From Neisseria subflava (GTDB lineage: Bacteria > Pseudomonadota > Gammaproteobacteria > Burkholderiales > Neisseriaceae): 64,000 nt of DNA. This document shows positions 10,710 through 19,328 of this stretch, in pieces (the first letter of the stretch is position 1; each line of letters opens with the position of its first letter). The stretch is from assembly GCF_005221305.1 (NCBI RefSeq), contig NZ_CP039887.1:1798001-1862000 (forward strand), read 5' to 3'. The position numbers were made by a program, and so were the translations under genes. A model generated the notes under the pieces. That model was not told the DNA's origin. It ran no database searches and was given only the letters and a program-made list of their open reading frames with translations.

Positions 10710-10759
10710 TTTACATTTATTTGCAATGGTTTCATAAAGACTATGCAAATAAATGTAAA
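10710..10759. repeat. Perfect 16-bp inverted repeat between rplL and rpoB
   Basis: TTTACATTTATTTGCA (10710-10725) is exactly complementary to TGCAAATAAATGTAAA (10744-10759) with an 18-nt loop. In the rplJL-rpoBC transcript this would be a long AU-rich stem without a U-tract. The position matches the E. coli rplL-rpoB intercistronic space where RNase III cuts, so a processing site is the most likely role (inference). Confidence 0.6.
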
Positions 10760-10791
10760 CAATACCTGATACTTATTTTAAGAAGCAAAAT

Positions 10792-10817
10792 AAGGCTGGC
10801 AGAAAACTGCCAGCCTT
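10792..10817 (-). terminator. Attenuator-like hairpin after rplL
   Basis: AAGGCTGGCAG pairs perfectly with CTGCCAGCCTT across 4 nt, 17 bp beyond the rplL stop, followed on the minus strand by a U-rich but interrupted tract. It resembles the partial terminator that lowers rpoBC expression relative to ribosomal proteins in enterobacteria. Confidence 0.7.
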
Positions 10818-10833
10818 CATGGGAAGCATCAAA

Positions 10834-11205
10834 TTATTTGATTTCGACTTTAGCGCCGGCTTCTTCCAGTTGTTTTTGGATGTCTTCAGCTTCAGCTTTA
10901 GAAACACCTTCTTTCAGAGTTTTAGGTGCACCGTCAACGATGTCTTTAGCTTCTTTCAGACCCAGACCAGTGATAGCGCGGACAACTTTGATCACGCCAA
11001 CTTTTTGATCACCGGCAGAAGCCAATACTACGTCGAATTCAGTTTTTTCTTCAGCAGCAGCTGCACCAGCACCTGCAGGACCTGCAACTGCAACTGCAGC
11101 AGCAGAAACGCCAAATTTTTCTTCAAAAGCTTTAACCAGGTCGTTCAATTCCATTACGGTCAAAGAACCAACGGCTTCCAAAATGTCTTCTTTAGTAATA
11201 GCCAT
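10834..11205 (-). CDS. rplL: 50S ribosomal protein L7/L12
   Basis: L7/L12 forms the flexible stalk that recruits translation GTPases. The 123-aa protein has the N-terminal dimerisation domain, an alanine/glycine-rich hinge near residues 38-52 and the compact C-terminal domain with KVGVIKVVRAITGLGLKEAK. It follows rplJ by 58 bp and precedes the rplL-rpoB attenuator region. Confidence 0.98.
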   Translation of the reverse strand: MAITKEDILEAVGSLTVMELNDLVKAFEEKFGVSAAAVAVAGPAGAGAAAAEEKTEFDVVLASAGDQKVGVIKVVRAITGLGLKEAKDIVDGAPKTLKEGVSKAEAEDIQKQLEEAGAKVEIK

Positions 11206-11263
11206 GCTATTTATACTCCAAATATTGTATTAAAAAATAATTGATTAAATGAAACAAAATCGA

Positions 11264-11764
11264 TTAAGCGGCTTCTTCGCCAGCTTTTTTCTCTGCCAAA
11301 GCAGCCAAACCACGTGCAAAGCCTGATACAGGAGCTTGCATAACGAACAACAGTTTGGACAACAGCTCTTCGCGACTTGGAATAGAAGCCAACTCAGCAA
11401 CCTGAGCAGGATTCATCACTTCGCCATTGTAAGAACCAGCTTTAACGATAATTTTGTCATCTTTTTTCGCGAATTGGTGCAGCACTTTAGCAGCAGCAAC
11501 AGCATCTTCAGAAGCAGCGTAAACCAATGGACCAACCATTTGATCGGCCAAACCTGCAAATGAAGTACCCTCTACTGCGCGACGAGCCAGAGTATTTTTC
11601 AGAACGCGCAAGTAAACGCCTTCTTTACGTGCATTCGCACGAAGCTCAGTCATGCTGGAAACACTGATACCGCGATATTCAGCGACTACGAGAGTTTGAG
11701 CGTTAGCAATTGCTGCGCTAATTTCCTCTACGGCCACTTTCTTGGTTTCAATATTGAGACTCAA
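11264..11764 (-). CDS. rplJ: 50S ribosomal protein L10
   Basis: L10 anchors L7/L12 dimers to 23S rRNA and, in many bacteria, represses its own operon. The product is 166 aa. The start codon is TTG (11764-11762) rather than ATG, preceded on the minus strand by a good GGGAGGT ribosome-binding site, and the N-terminus MSLNIETKKVAVEEI is typical. An approximately 220-nt untranslated leader lies upstream. A weak start codon behind a structured leader fits autogenous translational control. Confidence 0.97.
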   Translation of the reverse strand: MSLNIETKKVAVEEISAAIANAQTLVVAEYRGISVSSMTELRANARKEGVYLRVLKNTLARRAVEGTSFAGLADQMVGPLVYAASEDAVAAAKVLHQFAKKDDKIIVKAGSYNGEVMNPAQVAELASIPSREELLSKLLFVMQAPVSGFARGLAALAEKKAGEEAA

Positions 11765-11987
11765 GGTCTACCTCCCACTGTTTATAAACAGGATACCGAA
11801 ATGATATCCCACCAGCGCGGTAACCTAAAAAGACATCTTACAAGCAATCTTGCAATGTGTTTCAGGACTACCGTCTGCGTAGGGCAGTTACGATTAAATC
11901 TTACGATCCCTACGGTCTTGGACATCTACTTAATTTTAAGTAGCCCAAATTCAGGCAATCCAGAAAATTGGATCACCTGAAAATTTC
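11765..11987 (-). promoter_or_regulatory. Probable L10 (rplJ) mRNA leader
   Basis: This 223-nt gap separates rplA from rplJ and has no ORF. It contains a 7-bp stem (CGTAGGG at 11878-11884 with CCCTACG at 11908-11914) in a longer imperfect structure, and ends in a strong ribosome-binding site before the TTG start. Size, position and structure match the family of ribosomal L10 leaders that bind the L10-L7/L12 complex. No structure model was computed. Confidence 0.5.
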
Positions 11988-12683
11988 TTAGTTGTTCACG
12001 CTTGCAGTATCAACGCGAACACCCAAACCCATAGTGCTGGATACAGCAACTTTTTTCAGGTACTGACCTTTAGCAGCAGCAGGTTTAGCTTTAACGATAG
12101 CATCCAGCAACGCATTGAAGTTTTCTTTCAAGTCAGCTTCAGCGAAAGAAGCACGACCGATAGTTGCATGAACGATACCGGCTTTATCTGTACGGTATTG
12201 TACTTGACCTGCTTTTGCATTTTTAACTGCTTCAGCAACGTTAGGAGTAACAGTACCTACTTTAGGGTTTGGCATCAGACCACGAGGACCCAAGATGGTA
12301 CCCAATTGACCAACGATACGCATTGCATCAGGGGAAGCAATAACAACGTCAAAATTCAGGTTACCAGCTTTGATTTCAGCGGCCAGATCTTCAAAACCGA
12401 CAATATCTGCACCAGCTTCTTTAGCAGCATCTGCATTTGCACCTTGGGTAAATACAGCTACGCGAGTTGTTTTACCGGTACCTTTAGGCAGAACGACTGA
12501 ACCACGAATAACTTGGTCAGATTTACGAGGATCAACACCCAAGTTGAAAGATACGTCAACAGACTCGTCGAATTTAGCAGTAGCAGCTTTTTTAACCAAA
12601 GCAATTGCTTCATCGATTGCGTACAATTTGTTAGCTTCAACAGAAGAGCGCAGAGCTTTCAAGCGTTTAGATACTTTAGCCAT
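11988..12683 (-). CDS. rplA: 50S ribosomal protein L1
   Basis: L1 forms the mobile L1 stalk near the exit tRNA and classically represses translation of the L11-L1 mRNA. The 231-aa product starts [20 protein letters not shown] and contains the conserved block around GPRGLMPNPKVGTV. Its ATG overlaps the rplK stop by one base (TAATG), which implies translational coupling. Confidence 0.98.
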   Translation of the reverse strand: MAKVSKRLKALRSSVEANKLYAIDEAIALVKKAATAKFDESVDVSFNLGVDPRKSDQVIRGSVVLPKGTGKTTRVAVFTQGANADAAKEAGADIVGFEDLAAEIKAGNLNFDVVIASPDAMRIVGQLGTILGPRGLMPNPKVGTVTPNVAEAVKNAKAGQVQYRTDKAGIVHATIGRASFAEADLKENFNALLDAIVKAKPAAAKGQYLKKVAVSSTMGLGVRVDTASVNN

Positions 12684-13117
12684 TATACAACACCCTCCAC
12701 ATCCAAGCCCATTGAGCGAGCAGAGCCGGCGATAGTACGAACAGCCGCATCCAAGTCAGCAGCAGTCAAATCAGGCTCTTTAGTTTTAGCAATTTCTTCC
12801 AACTGAGCGCGGGTCAATTTACCCACTTTGTTAGTCAGAGGATTAGAACTACCTTTTTGCAGACCAGCAGCTTTTTTCAACAAGATAGAAGCTGGTGGAG
12901 TTTTCATCACAAAAGTGAATGATTTATCTGCAAATGCAGTGATCACGACTGGAATTGGCAACCCAGGTTCCATACCTTGGGTTGCAGCATTAAATGCTTT
13001 ACAGAATTCCATGATATTCAAACCACGTTGACCCAAAGCAGGACCAACTGGGGGAGATGGATTGGCTTTACCTGCAGGAATTTGCAGTTTGATGTAGCCG
13101 ATAATTTTCTTTGCCAC
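12683..13117 (-). CDS. rplK: 50S ribosomal protein L11
   Basis: L11 binds the GTPase-associated region of 23S rRNA. The protein is 144 aa with the proline-rich N-terminal motif [19 protein letters not shown] that binds release and elongation factors. Translation starts with GTG (13117-13115) behind an AGGAG site 7 nt upstream; no ATG in frame fits the conserved N-terminus [11 protein letters not shown]. It is the first gene after a strong internal promoter and is coupled to rplA. Confidence 0.98.
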
Positions 13118-13178
13118 TTAAGGACTCCTAAAAACGGGTATAACGCGGAACCATTCCGCTTCCCAAACAGAATTTGCG

Positions 13179-13207
13179 ATTATATCCGCTTAAAAAAAAT
13201 TTTTCAA
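13179..13207 (-). promoter_or_regulatory. Promoter for the rplKAJL-rpoBC genes
   Basis: Read on the minus strand: TTGAAA (13207-13202), a 17-bp spacer that is almost pure A/T at the upstream side, then TATAAT (13184-13179). The site lies in the nusG-rplK gap and leaves a leader of roughly 55 nt before rplK. Confidence 0.75.
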
Positions 13208-13221
13208 GCGAATTAAACCAC

Positions 13222-13755
13222 TTAAATCTTTTCAACCTGACCGAACTCTAATTCAACCGGTGTTTCACGACCAAAAATCTGAACTGAAACACGCAATCTA
13301 TTACGCTCGTAGTTAACTTCATCAACAATTCCATTGAAATCAGCAAATGGACCTTCATTCACACGAACCTGCTGACCAACCTCAAATTCAACTTTTGGTT
13401 TTGGCTTCTCAACACCTGTTTTGGCTTGTTGCAAAATAGCATCTGCATCTTTTTGAGAAATTGGGATTGGACGATTTCCGCTACCACCTACAAAACCATT
13501 TACTCGAGGGGTGCTCTTAACCAAGTGCCATGAATCATCGGTCATTTCCATTTCAACCAACACATAGCCTGGATAGAATTTACGCTCACTGATGGTTTTT
13601 CGGCCATTCTTGATATCTACCACTTCCTCTACAGGAACGAGAATCTGACCGAAATATTCTTCCATGTTTTCACGAGCAATGCGCTCTTTCAATGTTTTTT
13701 GAACATTTTTCTCGAAACCGGAATAGGCCTGTACCACATACCAACGCTTTGACAT
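13222..13755 (-). CDS. nusG: Transcription termination/antitermination protein NusG
   Basis: NusG binds RNA polymerase through its N-terminal domain and couples it to Rho or to ribosomal S10 through its KOW domain. The 177-aa protein starts MSKRWYVVQAYSGFEKNVQ. The C-terminal KOW motif (VNEGPFADFNGIVDEVNYER) is intact. It starts 2 bp after the secE stop, the universal secE-nusG arrangement. Confidence 0.98.
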   Translation of the reverse strand: MSKRWYVVQAYSGFEKNVQKTLKERIARENMEEYFGQILVPVEEVVDIKNGRKTISERKFYPGYVLVEMEMTDDSWHLVKSTPRVNGFVGGSGNRPIPISQKDADAILQQAKTGVEKPKPKVEFEVGQQVRVNEGPFADFNGIVDEVNYERNRLRVSVQIFGRETPVELEFGQVEKI

Positions 13756-13757
13756 CT

Positions 13758-14033
13758 TTACCCTTTCCTATTTAATAAAACATCAAAAAACAACCATGAA
13801 ATAATTGTATCTGCCGCATAAATGAAGGCTGCTAAAACTGCAACGAAGATAATCACGAATACAGTCATTTTGACCGCTTCATCGCGACTCGGCCAAACTA
13901 CCTTCTTAAACTCAGTCCAAGAGCTCTTAAAATATGCAAACAGACCTTCTTTCTTTTCAGGAGCCGGCTTATTACTTACCACAACTTCCTTTTTCTGATG
14001 GTTTTCTTTGCGTCCAGACGGATGTTCTGTCAT
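13758..14033 (-). CDS. secE: Preprotein translocase subunit SecE
   Basis: SecE clamps and stabilises the SecY channel. The 91-aa protein has a charged, Lys-rich N-terminal tail (residues 1-35), the conserved amphipathic stretch around FKKVVWPSRDEA and a single C-terminal membrane segment (about 58-83). This is the short, one-span form, unlike the three-span enterobacterial protein. A later GTG start near VVVSNKPAPEK cannot be excluded. It sits between tRNA-Trp and nusG as in most proteobacteria. Confidence 0.95.
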   Translation of the reverse strand: MTEHPSGRKENHQKKEVVVSNKPAPEKKEGLFAYFKSSWTEFKKVVWPSRDEAVKMTVFVIIFVAVLAAFIYAADTIISWLFFDVLLNRKG

Positions 14034-14128
14034 CTTTACTCACTTATCAATACCCCACCCGCCTTCATTTTAGATAGTGGCATTGATCCATTAATTAATT
14101 CCAAATAATCTTAAAACTTAAGTACAAA

Positions 14129-14160
14129 AAAATTAACCGGCACAAGGCCGGTTAATTTTT
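14129..14160 (-). terminator. Terminator after tuf/tRNA-Trp
   Basis: AATTAACCGGC and GCCGGTTAATT form a perfect stem with a short loop; on the minus strand it is followed by a run of T. It separates the tRNA-tuf-tRNA-Trp unit from secE-nusG. Confidence 0.85.
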
Positions 14161-14164
14161 TATT

Positions 14165-14240
14165 TGGCAGGCCAAGAGGGTCTCGAACCCCCAACCCTCG
14201 GTTTTGGAGACCGATACTCTACCAATTGAGCTATTGGCCT
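14165..14240 (-). tRNA. tRNA-Trp (CCA)
   Basis: The 76-nt cloverleaf has acceptor stem AGGCCAA/TTGGCCT, anticodon loop CTCCAAA (anticodon CCA), a T-loop GGTTCGAGA and an encoded 3' CCA. It lies 6 bp after tuf, in the conserved tuf-trnW-secE order. Confidence 0.97.
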
Positions 14241-14246
14241 CTAAAC

Positions 14247-15431
14247 TTAAGCGATTACAGAAGAAACCACACCCGCACCTACGGTACGACCACCTTCGCG
14301 AATTGCAAAGCGTAGACCTTCTTCCATAGCGATAGGCGCAATCAGTTCTACAGTAATGGTTACGTTCTCACCTGGCATTACCATTTCTACGCCTTCTTCC
14401 AAAGTAACTGCACCAGTTACGTCAGTAGTACGGAAGTAGAATTGTGGACGGTAGTTAGCGAAGAATGGAGTGTGACGACCACCCTCTTCTTTGCTCAATA
14501 CGTATACTTCTGCTTTGAATTTGGTGTGAGGAGTGATAGTACCTGGTTTAGCCAATACTTGACCACGCTCTACGTCTTCACGTTTAGTACCACGCAGCAA
14601 TACGCCTACGTTGTCACCTGCTTGACCTTCGTCCAGCAGTTTGCGGAACATTTCAACACCGGTACAAGTGGTTTTTTGGGTGTCTTTCAGACCTACGATT
14701 TCGATCTCGTCACCAACGTGGATGATACCGCGCTCTACACGACCGGTTACTACCGTACCACGGCCAGAGATAGAGAATACGTCTTCGATAGGCAACAAGA
14801 AAGGTTTGTCCACTGCACGCTCAGGTGTTGGGATGTAGCTGTCCAAGGCAGCAGCCAATTCGAAGATTTTTTCTTCGTAAGCAGCATCACCTTCCAAAGC
14901 TTTCAGTGCAGAACCTTGTACGATTGGGCAGTCGTCGCCTGGGAAGTCGTAGCTTGACAACAAGTCACGGATTTCCATTTCAACCAGTTCCAACAGCTCG
15001 GCATCGTCAACCATGTCGCATTTGTTCATGAATACGATGATGTAAGGTACACCTACTTGGCGAGCCAACAGGATGTGTTCGCGAGTTTGTGGCATAGGAC
15101 CATCAGCTGCGGAACATACCAAGATCGCGCCGTCCATTTGGGCAGCACCGGTAATCATGTTTTTAACGTAGTCGGCGTGGCCCGGGCAGTCTACGTGTGC
15201 GTAGTGACGGGTTTCAGTTTCGTATTCTACGTGTGAGGTATTAATGGTAATACCACGAGCTTTTTCTTCAGGAGCGTTGTCGATTTGGTCGTAAGCTTTT
15301 GCAGCGCCACCGAATTTTTTAGCCAAAATAGTAGTCAAAGCAGCAGTCAGAGTGGTTTTACCATGGTCAACGTGACCGATGGTGCCAACGTTTACGTGCG
15401 GTTTGCTACGTTCAAATTTTTCCTTAGCCAT
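14247..15431 (-). CDS. tuf: Elongation factor Tu
   Basis: EF-Tu delivers aminoacyl-tRNA to the ribosome. The 394-aa protein has G1 GHVDHGKT (residues 19-26), G3 DCPGH (81-85) and G4 NKCD (about 136-139), followed by domains II and III. It lies in a tRNA-Tyr-Gly-Thr-tuf unit like the E. coli tufB operon. A second tuf copy after fusA is common in proteobacteria but would be outside this window. Strong codon bias fits very high expression. Confidence 0.98.
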   Translation of the reverse strand: MAKEKFERSKPHVNVGTIGHVDHGKTTLTAALTTILAKKFGGAAKAYDQIDNAPEEKARGITINTSHVEYETETRHYAHVDCPGHADYVKNMITGAAQMDGAILVCSAADGPMPQTREHILLARQVGVPYIIVFMNKCDMVDDAELLELVEMEIRDLLSSYDFPGDDCPIVQGSALKALEGDAAYEEKIFELAAALDSYIPTPERAVDKPFLLPIEDVFSISGRGTVVTGRVERGIIHVGDEIEIVGLKDTQKTTCTGVEMFRKLLDEGQAGDNVGVLLRGTKREDVERGQVLAKPGTITPHTKFKAEVYVLSKEEGGRHTPFFANYRPQFYFRTTDVTGAVTLEEGVEMVMPGENVTITVELIAPIAMEEGLRFAIREGGRTVGAGVVSSVIA

Positions 15432-15481
15432 GGCAATATCCTATAATCTATAGCTTTTTGAAAGAAAGGGTAATAATGAGA

Positions 15482-15556
<75 letters not shown>

Positions 15557-15565
15557 GAAATTGTT

Positions 15566-15639
15566 TGGAGCGGGTGAAGGGAATCGAACCCTCACCGTAA
15601 GCTTGGAAGGCTTCTGCTCTACCATTGAGCTACACCCGC
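15566..15639 (-). tRNA. tRNA-Gly (UCC)
   Basis: 74 nt. Acceptor stem GCGGGTG/CACCCGC, anticodon loop CTTCCAA (anticodon TCC), encoded CCA. It is the middle tRNA of the Tyr-Gly-Thr cluster. Confidence 0.96.
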
Positions 15640-15671
15640 ATACTCACTTTTTTGCTCCAAGTAAGAATTTT

Positions 15672-15755
15672 TGGTGGAGGGAGAAGGATTCGAACCTTCG
15701 AAGCTCACGCAACAGATTTACAGTCTGCCCCCTTTGACCGCTCGGGAATCCCTCC
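15672..15755 (-). tRNA. tRNA-Tyr (GUA)
   Basis: 84 nt with the long variable arm of class II tRNAs. Acceptor stem GGAGGGA/TCCCTCC, anticodon loop CTGTAAA (anticodon GTA), encoded CCA. First gene of the tRNA-tuf transcript. Confidence 0.96.
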
Positions 15756-15768
15756 AAAAGAGAACGCT

Positions 15769-15797
15769 AGTTTATTGGCAACTCAGATTCCCGTCAA
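15769..15797 (-). promoter_or_regulatory. Promoter of the tRNA-Tyr/Gly/Thr-tuf unit
   Basis: On the minus strand TTGACG (15797-15792), a 17-bp spacer and TAAACT (15774-15769), just upstream of tRNA-Tyr. The sequence upstream of the -35 is a T/A-rich run resembling an UP element. Confidence 0.7.
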
Positions 15798-15853
15798 GAT
15801 TTTTTTTCATTTATTTCTTTAAAAATACCCAAGCTTTTGCTTTTAAACGCTAT

Positions 15854-16105
15854 TTATTTAAACTGAATGATTTTTTCATACTTAGCCATCAGTTCTTCGT
15901 GCGTTTCAGGATGCTCTTCATCGATCAAGATACAGTCGACAGGACATACCTGTTGGCACTGAGGCTCATCGTAATGGCCTACACATTGCGTACACAAATT
16001 TGGATTGATTTCGTAAATTTCTTCACCTTGCGAAATGGCATCATTAGGGCATTCCGGTTCGCACACATCGCAGTTAATGCACTCATCTGTAATAAAGAGC
16101 GACAT
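15854..16105 (-). CDS. YfhL-type 2[4Fe-4S] ferredoxin
   Basis: A small electron carrier. The start was placed at the ATG at 16105 (MSLFITDECINCDVC), which has a GGA-containing ribosome-binding site; a longer in-frame extension is not conserved. The 83-aa protein holds two cluster motifs: C9-C12-C15-C19P and C38-C41...C50-C54P. The eight-residue insert between the second and third cysteines of the second motif is the hallmark of the YfhL/Allochromatium-type low-potential ferredoxins. The physiological partner is not shown by the neighbours. Confidence 0.93.
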   Translation of the reverse strand: MSLFITDECINCDVCEPECPNDAISQGEEIYEINPNLCTQCVGHYDEPQCQQVCPVDCILIDEEHPETHEELMAKYEKIIQFK

Positions 16106-16227
16106 TTCTATTTCCTTTTTTCTTAAATTATCAAAACCGATTGGGCGCGGATTATAGCACAAATGACGTCGGAACAATCCGTTTAAAAGAATGTTTTACA
16201 CCTTGGGAATGATTCTCAAATTCTATA

Positions 16228-16800
16228 CTATTCAGCAACTTGCGAATAGAGCGATAATTCAAACCTACTCATTCCCGCCTTTCCTTCCCGATAAATTTCC
16301 AGCCAATCCGGTTTTTCAGGCAGCTTCCCTGCTTCAATATAGACCATTGCCCCATTTTTCAAGTGGCTTTGCAATCGGATAAACAGATTTTGCCAATCTT
16401 CCCATGCAAACGGCGGATCAAGAAACACAACATCAAATTTTTCAGACGGCCTTGTCAGATAAGCCATGCCGTCTGAACACACGATTTCCACCTGTTTCAA
16501 ACCTAATTCACAGATATTTTTCTGAAGCGTTTGAACAGTTTGGCGGTGGTTATCGACCATTAACACTTTTGCCGCATTACGAGAAGCGGCCTCCATTCCT
16601 AAAGCACCGCTACCGCTGAATAAATCTAATACCGTTTTGCCGGTTAAATCCTGACCCAGCCAGTTAAACAGTTTTTCACGCACGCTGTCAGGCGTCGGAC
16701 GCAGACCATCTGCAGACAGAAAAGTTAACTTCCTCCCTCTGCATTGCCCGCCAATAATGCGTACTTGATTGGTGTGCTTGGAATGTTTGTTATTTGCCAT
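16228..16800 (-). CDS. rsmD: 16S rRNA (guanine-966-N2)-methyltransferase RsmD
   Basis: RsmD methylates the exocyclic amine of G966 in 16S rRNA. The 190-aa Rossmann-fold enzyme shows RIIGGQCRGRKL at the N-terminus, the SAM-binding loop DLFSGSGALGMEA and the catalytic DPPF tetrapeptide (VFLDPPFAWEDW). Length is as expected. Two DUS copies lie inside the coding sequence, at about 16440 and 16466; the second is the AT-type variant. It is separated from topA by a DUS hairpin. Confidence 0.95.
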   Translation of the reverse strand: MANNKHSKHTNQVRIIGGQCRGRKLTFLSADGLRPTPDSVREKLFNWLGQDLTGKTVLDLFSGSGALGMEAASRNAAKVLMVDNHRQTVQTLQKNICELGLKQVEIVCSDGMAYLTRPSEKFDVVFLDPPFAWEDWQNLFIRLQSHLKNGAMVYIEAGKLPEKPDWLEIYREGKAGMSRFELSLYSQVAE

Positions 16801-16890
16801 GATTTTAAAAAAATGCCGAGTTTTCAGACGGCCTCAATTATATAGTGAAACTGCCATCAAGCCGTATTTCACTCTATTCTTTTAGAAACA

Positions 16891-16929
16891 AAAAGGCCGT
16901 CTGAAAATCATTTTTCAGACGGCCTTTTT
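16891..16929 (-). terminator. DUS inverted pair after topA
   Basis: AAAAGGCCGTCTGAAAA pairs with TTTTCAGACGGCCTTTT around a short loop, 20 bp beyond the topA stop. A single DUS is at 16823-16835. Confidence 0.85.
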
Positions 16930-16948
16930 CTACCCAAGCTTTAACCAA

Positions 16949-19255
16949 TTATTCCTTCGGTACAGGCGGTTCAATTTGCTCTTTCCAGCCGCATTCTTTT
17001 TGCGGGCAGACTTTTTCCACACCCCAGCGTTTGGTGGTTTTGATGGTCAAAACCGGCCACGCGCATTTCGGACAGGTTTCTGCAACAGGTGGATTCCAAG
17101 TGGCGTAGTTGCAATCCGGATAGGTGCTGCAACTGTAAAACAGTTTGCCGTAACGGGATTTGCGCTCGACGAGGTTGCCTTTTTTGCATTGCGGGCATTG
17201 GACGCCGGTGTCTTTCGGTTTTTCCAGCGGTTCAACGTGTTTGCATTTCGGATAGTTGGCGCAGCCGATGAATTTGCTGCCGGTGCGGCTGTATTTGTAC
17301 ACTAGGCGACCGCCGCATTTAGGGCATTCGCGCCCGTCGAGTTCGGCTTGTTCTGCTTCCGCTTTGGCAATGCGTTCGGCAGCTTCTTCTGCAGTTTCGT
17401 TGACATTGCGCGTGTAGCTGCACTCGGGATAACCGGCACACGCGACGAAACGACCCATTTTGCCGAATTTGATTTGCAGTTTGTGTTCGCCGCATTTCGG
17501 ACAGGTTTCGTCGAGTTCCTGCGTGGTAAATTTGGCGCGTTCGATGCCCTCTTTTTCTTCCACTTGTTTGATGAACGGTTTCCAGAATTTGTCCATCACG
17601 GGAATCCAACGGCGTTTGCCGTTGGCAATTTCGTCAAGCTGGTCTTCAAGTTTGGCGGTGAAGTGGTAATCGACATATTGGGCGAAGTGTTCGGTCAAGA
17701 ATTTATTGACGATGTCGCCTGTGTCGGTGGGCATGAAGCGTTTTTGCTCAAGGGTAACGTATTCGCGGTCTTTGAGCGTAGAGATGATGCTGGCGTAGGT
17801 CGAAGGGCGGCCGATGCCGTATTCTTCGAGGGCTTTAACCAGTGTGGCTTCGTTGTAGCGTGGAGGCGGAGTGGTGAAGTGTTGTTCGCCGTAGAGTTTG
17901 TCCACGGGCAATTTGTCGCCTTCGCTCATTTCGGGCAGTTTTTTGCTGTCTTCGCCTTCTTCATCGTCGCTGCTTTCTTCGTAAACGCTGAGGAAACCCG
18001 CGAAGGTTTGTACTTGTCCGGTTACGCGGAACACGCCTTTGCCGACGGTAATATCGACGGTGGTTTGGTCGAATTTGGCGGGCGTCATCTGACAGGCAAC
18101 GGTGCGCTGCCAAATCATTTGATAGAGTTTGAACTGGTCTGCGCTCAGGAAGGGTTTGACGCTTTCGGGCGTGCGGTACACGGAAGTCGGACGGATGGCT
18201 TCGTGCGCTTCTTGGGCGTTTTTGGATTTGGTTTTGTATTGTTTGGCGGCACTCGGCAGATATTCTTTGCCGATTTTATTTTCAATGTAATGGCGGATTT
18301 CGGTTAACGCTTCATCGGCCAAGTTCACGCTGTCGGTACGCATATAGGTAATCAGACCGATAGCGCCCTGCCCTACGTCTATACCTTCGTAAAGCTGCTG
18401 GGCGGTACGCATGGTGCGGTCGGTGGTGAAGCCGAGTTTGCGCACGGCATCCTGCTGCATGGTAGAAGTGGTGAACGGCGCGGCGGGGTTGCGGCTGCGC
18501 TTTTTCTTTTCGATGGCGGTAACGACGGCTTCTTTGCCTTCGAGTTCTTTCAACACATCAGCTTGCGCGGCTTCGTTCGGCAGGTCGAATTGTTCGAGTT
18601 TCGCGCCGTTGTATTGGGCGAGTTTGGCGGTGAACTTGCTGCGGCCTTTGTGGCTGTCGAGATGCACTGTCCAATATTCCTGCGCTTCAAACGCGCGGAT
18701 CTCGTTTTCGCGTTCGCAAATCAGACGCAAGGCGGGACTTTGCACACGACCCGCGCTCAAACCGCGGCGGATTTTTTTCCACAGCAACGGCGAAAGGTTG
18801 AAACCGACCAGATAGTCCAAAGCGCGACGGGCTTGTTGCGCATCAACCAAGTCCATTTCAATTTCGCGCGGATGGGCAACGGCATCGAGCACGGCGTTTT
18901 TGGTAATTTCATGGAACACGACACGCTGCGGCTTGATGTTTTTCAGGCCGCGTTTGGATTTGAGGATTTCAAAAAGATGCCAGGAAATCGCTTCGCCTTC
19001 CCTATCCGGGTCGGTTGCGAGGTAGATGTTTTCGGCTTCTTTGGCTCCGGCAACGATGGCATCGACGTGTTTGCTGTTGCGGCTGATCAATTGGTATTTC
19101 ATGGCAAAGCCATTGTCGGGATCGACTGCTCCGCTTTTCGGAACCAAATCGCGGACGTGGCCGTAAGACGCCAAGATTTCAAAATCACCGCCCAGATATT
19201 TTTTCAGGGTTTTGGCTTTGGACGGGGATTCGACGATTAATAGGTTTTTCGCCAT
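16949..19255 (-). CDS. topA: DNA topoisomerase I
   Basis: Type IA topoisomerase that relaxes negative supercoils. The 768-aa protein begins MAKNLLIVESPSKAKTLKKY (Toprim domain). The catalytic tyrosine is in ITYMRTDS, in the middle third. The C-terminal part has four cysteine clusters of the CxxC...C...C type (starting CPKCGEHK, CPKCGGRL, CPQCKKGN, CPKCAWPV), i.e. four topoisomerase zinc ribbons. The C-terminus is intact. It lies downstream of smg and dprA in the same direction. Confidence 0.97.
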   Translation of the reverse strand: MAKNLLIVESPSKAKTLKKYLGGDFEILASYGHVRDLVPKSGAVDPDNGFAMKYQLISRNSKHVDAIVAGAKEAENIYLATDPDREGEAISWHLFEILKSKRGLKNIKPQRVVFHEITKNAVLDAVAHPREIEMDLVDAQQARRALDYLVGFNLSPLLWKKIRRGLSAGRVQSPALRLICERENEIRAFEAQEYWTVHLDSHKGRSKFTAKLAQYNGAKLEQFDLPNEAAQADVLKELEGKEAVVTAIEKKKRSRNPAAPFTTSTMQQDAVRKLGFTTDRTMRTAQQLYEGIDVGQGAIGLITYMRTDSVNLADEALTEIRHYIENKIGKEYLPSAAKQYKTKSKNAQEAHEAIRPTSVYRTPESVKPFLSADQFKLYQMIWQRTVACQMTPAKFDQTTVDITVGKGVFRVTGQVQTFAGFLSVYEESSDDEEGEDSKKLPEMSEGDKLPVDKLYGEQHFTTPPPRYNEATLVKALEEYGIGRPSTYASIISTLKDREYVTLEQKRFMPTDTGDIVNKFLTEHFAQYVDYHFTAKLEDQLDEIANGKRRWIPVMDKFWKPFIKQVEEKEGIERAKFTTQELDETCPKCGEHKLQIKFGKMGRFVACAGYPECSYTRNVNETAEEAAERIAKAEAEQAELDGRECPKCGGRLVYKYSRTGSKFIGCANYPKCKHVEPLEKPKDTGVQCPQCKKGNLVERKSRYGKLFYSCSTYPDCNYATWNPPVAETCPKCAWPVLTIKTTKRWGVEKVCPQKECGWKEQIEPPVPKE

Positions 19256-19287
19256 TGTTGTTCTCTTTTGGATGTATTGGATTTATG

Positions 19288-19323
19288 TTTCAGACGGCCT
19301 TTATTATTGAGGCCGTCTGAAAA
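19288..19323. terminator. DUS inverted pair between smg and topA
   Basis: TTTCAGACGGCCT and AGGCCGTCTGAAA flank a 10-nt loop, 6 bp after the smg stop. Confidence 0.75.
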
Positions 19324-19328
19324 AAGGT

